NCBI GenBank assembly: GCA_031267485.1
Contig: JAIRYY010000228.1
Span: forward strand, 1 to 22,711
DNA: 22,711 nt
Source of the DNA: Tannerella sp.
GTDB taxonomy: Bacteria > Bacteroidota > Bacteroidia > Bacteroidales > Tannerellaceae
Direction: 5' to 3'
This document shows, one piece after another, positions 8,065 to 13,735 of this stretch (positions are counted from its first letter, which is position 1; the number at the start of each line of letters is the position of its first letter). The notes under the pieces were generated by a model. It was not told where the DNA came from, searched no databases, and was given only the letters and a program-made list of their open reading frames with translations. Both the position numbers and the translations under genes were made by a program.

Positions 8065-8140
8065 CGTCATTGTGAGCGGAGCGAAGCAATCCAGGTCGCG
8101 TCGCCTGTGCCTGGATTGCTTCGCTCCGCTCGCAATGACG
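8065..8140. repeat. Dispersed palindrome, copy 2
   Basis: Arms 8065-8095 and 8110-8140 match at 30 of 31 bases as an inverted repeat around a 14-base centre. Each arm carries the CATTGYGAGCGGAGCGAAGC and AATCCAGG core shared with the copies at 4633-4779 and 22408-22447. It lies upstream of the leucine leader and would form a very stable hairpin in any transcript from the promoter at 8464-8494. Confidence 0.85.
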
Positions 8141-8216
8141 GAGGGACAGGGCCTTTGAACGGCTATGGTTCCTTTACAAGTATAATATTGAGTACTCATA
8201 TCGTATTTATTTCACG

Positions 8217-8444
8217 TTACATAATGATGAATATCCGATGCCGGGGGAAATCTTCCCGAACAGCGCGGGAGGCTCGCCGCACGTGGGAGAAACCTTCCTG
8301 CATGTTGCGGGAGACTGTCCTAAACGTTAGGAAACCTTCCTGCAAGTCGCGGGAGACTGTCCTAAACATTAGGAAACCTTCCTGCAAGTTGCGGGAGACT
8401 TTCCTAAAGAGTTGTCTAAAAATAATCATGTCTTTTTTATCCAC
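8217..8444 (-). CDS. Possible 75-residue basic protein of 14-residue repeats
   Basis: I do not recognise a family. After a 14-residue start (MDKKDMIIFRQLFR) come four consecutive 14-residue repeats: KVSRNLQEGFLMFR, TVSRDLQEGFLTFR, TVSRNMQEGFSHVR, RASRAVREDFPRHR, then IFIIM. The last repeat has drifted much in DNA but keeps Ser-Arg, Glu, Phe and the closing Arg, which hints at selection on protein sequence. A TTTG-N19-TATCTTTG promoter ends 20 bases before the ATG, so the transcript would begin only about 13 bases upstream. Against a real gene: it is short and repetitive, the repeat is also open on the other strand, and no homologue can be checked here. It could instead be part of a long leu leader. 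Confidence 0.4.
   Translation of the reverse strand: MDKKDMIIFRQLFRKVSRNLQEGFLMFRTVSRDLQEGFLTFRTVSRNMQEGFSHVRRASRAVREDFPRHRIFIIM
8285..8411. repeat. 42-bp tandem repeat
   Basis: Two full units (8309-8350 and 8351-8392) differ at only a few bases, flanked by partial units (8285-8308 and 8393-8411). Each unit contains two small palindromes, CCTAAACGTTAGG and CCTGCAAGTYGCGGG. The length is a multiple of three, so it reads as 14 residues per unit in the minus-strand ORF. Confidence 0.9.
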
Positions 8445-8463
8445 ATCTTATTATTTTGCGGTG

Positions 8464-8494
8464 CAAAGATAGATGCATTTTTTAATTCTGCAAA
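8464..8494 (-). promoter_or_regulatory. Bacteroidetes-type promoter upstream of the repeat ORF and leu leader
   Basis: On the minus strand TTTG (8491-8494), a 19-base spacer and TATCTTTG (8464-8471) match the TTTG-N19-21-TAnnTTTG consensus of the primary sigma factor in Bacteroides. The predicted start is near 8457. It could serve the 75-residue ORF alone or the whole leucine transcription unit; I found no equally good promoter nearer the leader peptide. Confidence 0.65.
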
Positions 8495-8564
8495 ATAAAC
8501 AAAAACTTTTTTTGATATTTTGCTAATGAACCGAAAGATTTAACACTTCCGCCATTTTATTCCA

Positions 8565-9687
8565 TTACTTTTCCGCCTCCGTTCCCGCAAATTCCATCAG
8601 GTAGGCCTTGATAAAGCCGTCTATCTTGCCATCCATTACGCCGTTGACGTCGGATGTCTGGTAGTTCGTGCGATGGTCTTTTACGCGCCGGTCGTCGAAT
8701 ACGTAGCTGCGTATCTGCGAACCCCATTCAATCTTCATCTTCCCGGCTTCGACCTTGGCTTTTTCCGCCATGCGATGCTGCATTTCCTTGTCGTACAGGA
8801 TAGAGCGCAGCTGACGCATGGCGTTGTCGCGGTTCTTGGGCTGGTCGCGCGTTTCGGTGTTTTCGATGAGGATTTCCTCCTCCTCGCCCGTGTAGGGGTC
8901 TTTGTAGCGATAGCGCAGGCGTACGCCCGATTCTACCTTGTTTACGTTCTGGCCTCCTGCGCCGCTTGAGCGGAACGTGTCCCACGAGATGTTCGCTGGA
9001 TGGATGTTCACCTGAATGGCGTCGTCGACGAGGGGCGTTACGAAGACGGAAGCGAACGAGGTCATGCGTTTTCCCTGCGCGTTGTAGGGCGATACGCGTA
9101 CCAGGCGGTGCACGCCGTTCTCGCCTTTCAGGTAGCCGTAGGCATAATCGCCCTCTATCTGCATGGTGACGGTCTTTATGCCGGCTTCGTCGCCGTCCAG
9201 CAGGTTGCTGACCGTCACCTTATACTTGCCGGCTTCTCCCCAGCGCATGTACATGCGCATGAGCATGGATGCCCAGTCCTGGCTTTCCGTGCCGCCCGCG
9301 CCGGAGTTGATCTTGAGCACGCAGCTCATCTGGTCGGCTTCTTCGCGAAGCATGTTGCGGAACTCCAGGTTTTCGGTCAGTTCCTTCGCTTTCGCATAAG
9401 CGGCATCCACTTCATCCTCGCCGGTAACGCCTTCTTTCGCGTATTCGTATGCCAGATTAAGCTCCTCCACCGCATCGTGAACCTCACGGTAGAGTTCTAT
9501 CCATTTCTTGAGGCTCTTGACAACCTGCATGTGCGCTTCCGCGCGCTTGGCGTCTTCCCAGAATACCGGGTCCTGCGTGCGCAGTTCTTCTTCTTCTAAT
9601 TGAACGGTCTTGGCATCGACGTCAAAGGTACCTCCCCAACGCCAACTCGCGTTCCAACAAATCTTTTAGTTGGTCTGATGTAATCAT
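8565..9687 (-). CDS. prfB: Peptide chain release factor 2, with programmed +1 frameshift
   Basis: RF2 ends translation at UGA and UAA. The first 21 codons start with ATG at 9687 and reach an in-frame TGA (9624-9622); a +1 shift on CTT-T continues for 352 codons, giving 373 residues. The downstream frame joins seamlessly (D-V-D-A-K-T-V). The GGQ peptidyl-hydrolysis motif is at residues 244-246 (SSGAGGQNVNK) and the stop-reading tripeptide is SPY (199-201), where E. coli has SPF. Reading only from the first Met of the long frame (9530) would lose 52 residues. It lies 19 bases after sulP and probably shares its promoter. Autoregulation by the frameshift is known for this family. Confidence 0.96.
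9621..9636 (-). promoter_or_regulatory. prfB +1 recoding site
   Basis: The minus strand reads GGGAGG-TAC-CTT-TGA-C. This is the conserved RF2 arrangement: a Shine-Dalgarno-like stimulator, one codon, the CUU slippery codon and the poorly terminating UGA-C. When RF2 is low the ribosome pauses and slips forward one base. Confidence 0.95.
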
Positions 9688-9706
9688 TTTGCTTTCTATT
9701 TTTAAG

Positions 9707-11392
9707 TTATGCTTGTTTGTTCAGGAACAGGACGGCTTTTTCGATGGCTTCGTGTATGTTGCTGCAAATATTTTCGCCTCCTATCTTCTCGTCCATGCGG
9801 CTTTTCATCAGCACGCCCCTTACTTTTTCGTTGACGCCGGAGAGGATGATTTGTATGTTTTCCTTTGCCGACAGACGGCAGAGGCTTTCCAGGTTGTGCA
9901 GCCCGGTGGAATCCATGAACGGGACTTTCCTCATGCGGATGATGCGGACTTTCGGTTTGTCGCCGAACGGTTTCATGCACTCGTCGAACTTGTTGGCTAT
10001 CCCGAAGAAGAACGGCCCGTCGATTTCGTAGACCTCAATGCCTTCCGGTATTTCGAGCGCTTCGTTGTCGTGGAAGACTTCGCTCTCGGCGGACAGGTCC
10101 AGTTTGTCTTTCGAGACGTAGATGTTCGTCGTCTCCATGATGCGGCGCATGAAGAGCACCATCGCCAGGAGCAGGCCTATCTCGATTGCAATGGTGAGGT
10201 CGAAGATGATGGTCAGCAGGAACGTGACGGTCAGCACGATTACGTCGCTCTTCGGGTTTTTCAGCAGCGAACGGAACGTGCGCCACTCGCTCATGTTGTA
10301 CGAAACGATTATCAGTACGCCTGCCAGGCATGACATGGGGATGTGCCTCGTCAGCGGCCCGAGGAAGAGCAGGATCATCAGCAGTATGAGCGCGTGCGTG
10401 ATCCCCGCTACCGGGGAGCGTCCGCCGTTGTTGATGTTTGTCATCGTGCGTGCAATGGCTCCGGTCACGGGGATGCCTCCGAAAAACGGGACGACGATAT
10501 TGGCGGCTCCCTGGGCGATCAGTTCCGTGTTGGAATTGTGCCTGTCGCCGGTGACTCCGTCGGCTACCGTTGCGGACAGCAGTGATTCGATCGCGCCTAA
10601 CATCGCGATCGTAAAGGCGGACGGCAACAGCCGGTTGACCGTTTCCATATTGATGGGGATCGTTTCGGGCTGAGGCAGCGAGGCGTTGATCGTGAAGCGG
10701 TCGCCGATCGTTTCGATGCCCGCGACGCCCAGGTATTCGCGCAGCAGGTATACGGCGACCGTCATGATGATAATGGCTACCAGCGAACCGGGGATCTTCT
10801 TGAGTATTTTCGGCGTAAAGACGATGACGGCTATGCTCAGGACGCCTATCAAGAGCGACCACCATGATATCGTCTCGATATGCCGCGCATAAACAATCCA
10901 TTTCGAAATGAAGTCTCCCGGCATTTTGTCGATTGTCATTCCGAATAAATCCTTCATCTGCGTCGTGAAAATGGTCAGGGCTATCCCGCTGGTGAACCCT
11001 ACGACAATGGGGTATGGGATGAATTTTATCACGGTACCGAGTTTCAGCGCCCCCATGAGAACGAGCAGGATACCCGCCAGGAACGTGGCTATGACCAGCC
11101 CCTCGACGCCAAAGTTTTGAATGATGCCGTAGACGATGATGATGAACGCGCCCGTCGGTCCGCCGATCTGAACGGAACTGCCGCCAAAGAAGGAGACCAT
11201 GAAGCCGCCGATGATCGCCGTGATGATCCCTTTCTCCGGACTGACCCCCGACGCAATGCCGAACGCAATGGCCAGCGGCAACGCAACGATGCCGACAATG
11301 ACGCCGGCCATCAGGTCGCCTGCAAACTTTTCCCCGGAGTATGATTTCTTTAATTGAAATAACTTGGGCTTGAAATCTAATGCAATTTTCAT
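9707..11392 (-). CDS. SulP-family anion transporter with STAS domain
   Basis: This is an inner-membrane SLC26/SulP transporter, probably for sulfate, bicarbonate or another anion; the substrate is not determined by sequence. From the Met at 11392 it has 561 residues. Hydrophobic segments fill roughly residues 25-410, including the signature region DLMAGVIVGIVALPLAIAFG and the GGPTGAF and GGIPVTGAIART motifs. A cytosolic STAS domain starts near residue 451 (GIEVYEIDGPFFFG), with MDSTG around 493-497 at the usual phosphorylation loop. An in-frame Met 60 bases upstream is rejected, because it falls in the -33 element of a good promoter and the family N terminus resembles FKPKLFQLKKSYSGEKFAGD. 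It reads into prfB. Confidence 0.93.
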   Translation of the reverse strand: MKIALDFKPKLFQLKKSYSGEKFAGDLMAGVIVGIVALPLAIAFGIASGVSPEKGIITAIIGGFMVSFFGGSSVQIGGPTGAFIIIVYGIIQNFGVEGLVIATFLAGILLVLMGALKLGTVIKFIPYPIVVGFTSGIALTIFTTQMKDLFGMTIDKMPGDFISKWIVYARHIETISWWSLLIGVLSIAVIVFTPKILKKIPGSLVAIIIMTVAVYLLREYLGVAGIETIGDRFTINASLPQPETIPINMETVNRLLPSAFTIAMLGAIESLLSATVADGVTGDRHNSNTELIAQGAANIVVPFFGGIPVTGAIARTMTNINNGGRSPVAGITHALILLMILLFLGPLTRHIPMSCLAGVLIIVSYNMSEWRTFRSLLKNPKSDVIVLTVTFLLTIIFDLTIAIEIGLLLAMVLFMRRIMETTNIYVSKDKLDLSAESEVFHDNEALEIPEGIEVYEIDGPFFFGIANKFDECMKPFGDKPKVRIIRMRKVPFMDSTGLHNLESLCRLSAKENIQIILSGVNEKVRGVLMKSRMDEKIGGENICSNIHEAIEKAVLFLNKQA

Positions 11393-11423
11393 TTTATCCG
11401 TACACAGTTTAAAAAAAACGCCG

Positions 11424-11455
11424 CAAATGTACGTGATATTTCCCGGTTTCACAAA
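11424..11455 (-). promoter_or_regulatory. Bacteroidetes-type promoter of sulP-prfB
   Basis: On the minus strand TTTG (11452-11455), a 20-base spacer and TACATTTG (11424-11431) match the consensus exactly. Transcription should begin near 11417, about 25 bases before the chosen sulP ATG. Confidence 0.75.
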
Positions 11456-11540
11456 AGCGGGGCTGCTTTTCTTTTCATGACAGCGCCCGTCACAGCGGGG
11501 ATTTTTTTGCCTTTTGTGCTGTCAATCGAAAAAAACGGGA

Positions 11541-11548
11541 TATATTTG
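11541..11548 (+). promoter_or_regulatory. -7 box of the ECF sigma gene
   Basis: TATATTTG matches TAnnTTTG, 36 bases before the sigma start codon. The nearest upstream TTTG (11513-11516) is 24 bases away, longer than the usual 19-21, so the -33 element is weak or absent. Confidence 0.5.
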
Positions 11549-11584
11549 CAGGCGCAAATTCCGCTTTGTTATGACTGACGCAGT

Positions 11585-12160
11585 ATGATGCACGATATAG
11601 AAAAAATTAAATCCGGAGATGACGTTGCGTTCCGCCGTTTTTTTGAATGTTTCTATCCCAAACTGACCGCTCTGGCTTGCCGGTTCGTGGATGATGCGAC
11701 GGCACAAGATATTGTGCAGGACGTGTTTGCCTCCTGGTGGGAAAAGAAGCACGAAATCGATGCGGACCGTATCGGGCCGTATCTTTACAAATGGACGCAA
11801 AACCTGTGCCTGAACCATATTAAACACCAGACGGTCGTTAAAGAATATGAGGCGCGCGTGCGTATTGCGGAGGCCAGAATAGAATACCTGAATAACATCT
11901 CCGATTTTTCCGACGTGCTGAAAGCCATAACGGACAATGATATAAAAGAACAGATTGAAGCGTCAATCAAAAAACTGCCCCCCCAGTCCGCTCAAATATT
12001 CCGCCTTTGCTATTTCGGGGAGATGACCCACCGGGAGATAGCCGACGGGATGCAACTGTCGGTCCGTACCGTCGAATGGCACATACGCCGGTCCATACTT
12101 TTCCTGCGAAAAGACCTGAAAGACCTGCTGATGCTCGCTTTCATGTTTTATAATATGTAA
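11585..12160 (+). CDS. ECF (sigma-70 family) sigma factor of the PUL
   Basis: The protein has 191 residues, with region 2 at about 14-81 (FRRFFECFYPKLTALACRFV and DIVQDVFASWWEKK, core binding and -10 contact) and region 4 at about 128-178 (KKLPPQSAQIFRLCYFGEMT, then HREIADGMQLSVRTVEWHIRR, the helix-turn-helix). It belongs to the Bacteroidetes ECF group encoded beside fecR and susC, and should direct RNA polymerase to the susC operon when FecR lets it go. A second Met directly follows the first; either could be used. A 410-base gap full of repeats separates it from fecR, whereas such pairs normally sit close together. Confidence 0.93.
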   Translation: MMHDIEKIKSGDDVAFRRFFECFYPKLTALACRFVDDATAQDIVQDVFASWWEKKHEIDADRIGPYLYKWTQNLCLNHIKHQTVVKEYEARVRIAEARIEYLNNISDFSDVLKAITDNDIKEQIEASIKKLPPQSAQIFRLCYFGEMTHREIADGMQLSVRTVEWHIRRSILFLRKDLKDLLMLAFMFYNM

Positions 12161-12223
12161 TTTTCACCCGCAGTCGACGGATGTTCGGTTGTCTTGCCTG
12201 TGTAAAACCAGCAGTGGAAAGAA
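12141..12223 (+). repeat. Direct repeat A: sigma 3' end plus leader
   Basis: This stretch, starting in the last codons of the sigma gene, recurs at 12486-12569 with roughly 85% identity, including the stretch TTCGGTTGTCTTGCCTGTGT. It is one arm of a tandem duplication scar; copy B sits directly before fecR. Confidence 0.9.
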
Positions 12224-12227
12224 CAGC

Positions 12228-12408
12228 GCCTTTGTGATTCCCGTCACAATGCCTTTGTGATTCCCGTCACAATGCCTTTGTGATTCCCGTCACAACGCCT
12301 TTGTGATTCCCGTCACAACGCCTTTGTGATTCCCGTCACAACGCCTTGACGATTCCCGTCGTCACGCCTTGACGATTCCCGTCGTCACGCCTTTGTGATT
12401 CCCGTCGC
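12228..12408 (+). repeat. Tandem array of about eight 23-bp hairpin units
   Basis: Seven full 23-base units and one degenerate unit run head to tail from 12228. Units 1-5 contain the stem TTGTGA, loop TTCCCG, stem TCACAA. Units 6 and 7 contain TGACGA, the same loop, and TCGTCA. Three adjacent base pairs are exchanged with full compensation, so the hairpin is kept while the sequence changes. Twenty-three is not a multiple of three, so the array is not coding. It lies in the sigma-fecR gap and would be transcribed with both genes. Confidence 0.92.
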
Positions 12409-12483
12409 TTCAACATGAAAGTATATGACGATGAGGCCGTCGTGTCGCTGACGGCAGGGAAACCGAAAGTGAGCATGGCGGAA
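12409..12483 (+). pseudogene. Duplicated fragment of fecR
   Basis: These 75 bases match 13135-13209 inside fecR (the FNMKVYDDEAVV..KVSMAE region) with only about three differences, all transitions. The fragment has no start and is cut off after GCGGAA, where it joins the second copy of the sigma 3' end. It is a relic, not a gene. Confidence 0.92.
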
Positions 12484-12485
12484 TA

Positions 12486-12569
12486 TCATGTTTTATAACA
12501 TGTGATTTTTCGCCCGTAGTTGACGGAGGTTCGGTTGTCTTGCCTGTGTAAAACCAACAGAGGAAAGAA
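12486..12569 (+). repeat. Direct repeat B: relic of the sigma 3' end plus leader
   Basis: This is the second copy of 12141-12223. It still carries the end of the sigma coding sequence (TCATGTTTTATAACATG then TGA) although no sigma gene precedes it, and it provides the leader and ribosome-binding region (AGAGGAAAG) for fecR. Confidence 0.9.
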
Positions 12570-12570
12570 A

Positions 12571-13557
12571 ATGGACGAACAGTTGTTAATACGTTTTTTG
12601 TCGAAACGATGCACGCCGGATGATATCCGTCGGGTGAATGAGTGGATTGAAGCGGACGAGGCGAACAGGGAGTGGCTTTTTGAGGCCGAGCGCGTCTGGA
12701 GTCTGAAGGATGAATTGCGATTTTCGGACAGGCGCGAAATTGAATCGGCTTACAACCGTTTTATGTCCCGGCGGAAGTTGCGGCAGCGGCGCGGGAACCG
12801 GCGATTGTTGACGGGCTTCCTGAAATACGCCGCGGCAGCGCTTATCCTGGGCGTTCTGTCCTACGGCGCATCCCGGTTTTTCAAAACGGAAAACCGGGAA
12901 ACCACGTTCAATATCGTGGAGGTTCCTGCCGGGCAGCGCGTCTCGCTGACGCTGAGCGACGGGACAAAGGTGTGGCTCAATTCGAAAAGCAAGTTTACGT
13001 ATCCCGTCAGTTTTTCAAGGAACGACAGGACTGTCCGGCTGGACGGGGAGGGTTATTTTGAAGTGGCGCGGGATGACGAAAAACATTTCATCGTAAAGGG
13101 CGCGTCTCTGGAAGCTACCGTCCTGGGAACAAAATTCAACATGAAAGTATATGACGATGAAGCCGTCGTGTCGCTGACGGCGGGGAAACTGAAAGTGAGC
13201 ATGGCGGAACATGACTGCGAAGTGATACTTCATCCGAAGGAGAAAGCCGTGCGGCAGGGCGAACGCCTGGAGGTTCTGCCCGTCACGGGAGAGGAAGACG
13301 CGATGTGGAAGAATGGAATCATTGCTTTCCGGGAAACGCCTTTGCCGGAAGCGCTGAAAACGTTGAGCCGTCACTATAATGCACACTTTGAATCGACGAA
13401 CATCAACGGAGAGAATGTGAAAATCACACTTAAAATAACGGACGAGCCGCTGGATATTACAATGGAATACATCAGGCTTGCGACGGGACTGAACTGCGCT
13501 ATCATAAAAAATGACAGCCGGAGCGATGTGCCGTACAATGTCCTGCTTTCTGAATAG
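12571..13557 (+). CDS. FecR-type anti-sigma factor
   Basis: A single-pass inner-membrane regulator of 328 residues from ATG 12571. The cytoplasmic N domain (1-80) would bind the sigma factor; the transmembrane helix is at about 82-104 (GFLKYAAAALILGVLSYGA). The periplasmic FecR domain spans about 110-205 (VPAGQRVSLTLSDGTKVWLN through LTAGKLKVS), and a C-terminal domain (about 255-318, ETPLPEALKTLSRHYN and after) resembles those that contact the STN domain of SusC. A TTG 51 bases upstream extends the frame but lies in the duplicated leader; AGAGGAAAG sits just before the ATG, which I prefer. Part of the gene is duplicated upstream. Confidence 0.93.
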   Translation: MDEQLLIRFLSKRCTPDDIRRVNEWIEADEANREWLFEAERVWSLKDELRFSDRREIESAYNRFMSRRKLRQRRGNRRLLTGFLKYAAAALILGVLSYGASRFFKTENRETTFNIVEVPAGQRVSLTLSDGTKVWLNSKSKFTYPVSFSRNDRTVRLDGEGYFEVARDDEKHFIVKGASLEATVLGTKFNMKVYDDEAVVSLTAGKLKVSMAEHDCEVILHPKEKAVRQGERLEVLPVTGEEDAMWKNGIIAFRETPLPEALKTLSRHYNAHFESTNINGENVKITLKITDEPLDITMEYIRLATGLNCAIIKNDSRSDVPYNVLLSE

Positions 13558-13616
13558 CCGTCCGATTATATAACCGAAAAAAAATTGCCTGCCTATGGAA
13601 TAAGACACGAAATCAG

Positions 13617-13663
13617 TAAAAAAAAAAAAGAGTGCGGGAAAATGCTGTCACATCTCCCCGCAC
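13617..13663 (-). terminator. Intrinsic terminator on the minus strand, upstream of susC
   Basis: Read on the minus strand, GTGCGGG (13657-13663) pairs with CCCGCAC (13632-13638) and is followed, three bases on, by twelve Ts (13618-13629). On the plus strand the stem is followed by A's, so it does not work that way. No minus-strand protein gene is nearby for it to serve. Confidence 0.75.
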
Positions 13664-13721
13664 CGAAAAAAACCTTCATGAATGGTCTGTGACCGATAAA
13701 TAAAAGAATTTTTAAAAAAAA
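13618..13721 (-). ncRNA. Predicted antisense small RNA to the susC leader (DonS-like)
   Basis: A minus-strand TACATTTG box (13728-13735) and the terminator at 13617-13663 define a transcript of about 100 nt, complementary to the fecR-susC intergenic mRNA just before the susC start. It would contain a small GGTC/GACC hairpin and the terminator stem. Antisense RNAs at this exact place, between the anti-sigma gene and the susC homologue, are known from Bacteroides PULs (DonS of the don locus in B. fragilis), where they repress the PUL. Ends are predicted only; no sequence family was matched. Confidence 0.45.
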
Positions 13722-13727
13722 GGAGTT

Positions 13728-13735
13728 CAAATGTA
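13728..13735 (-). promoter_or_regulatory. -7 box for the predicted antisense RNA
   Basis: The minus strand reads TACATTTG, a full match to TAnnTTTG, overlapping the susC start codon. At the -33 position there is only a T-rich run (opposite AAAA at about 13755-13758), not TTTG. Confidence 0.4.

Noticed and set aside
8177..8184. Possible leu promoter box TATACTTG on the minus strand
   Set aside because: One mismatch to TAnnTTTG and no TTTG at the right distance; much weaker than the promoter at 8464-8494.
8107..8472. 121-codon plus-strand ORF through the 42-bp repeat
   Set aside because: It starts inside the dispersed palindrome, has no promoter box, and the consensus promoter points the other way.
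8565..9530. prfB as an N-terminally truncated 321-residue gene or a frameshifted pseudogene
   Set aside because: The upstream 21 codons, the CTT-TGA-C site and the stimulator are exactly the programmed frameshift of functional prfB.
11393..11452. Longer N terminus for SulP
   Set aside because: The upstream Met falls in a consensus promoter (-33 at 11452-11455) and the added 20 residues do not resemble the family start.
12228..12408. CRISPR array
   Set aside because: The 23-base units are directly adjacent with no unique spacers, and no cas genes are present.
12520..12570. TTG start for fecR
   Set aside because: It lies in the duplicated leader sequence; the ATG at 12571 follows AGAGGAAAG and gives the normal FecR length.
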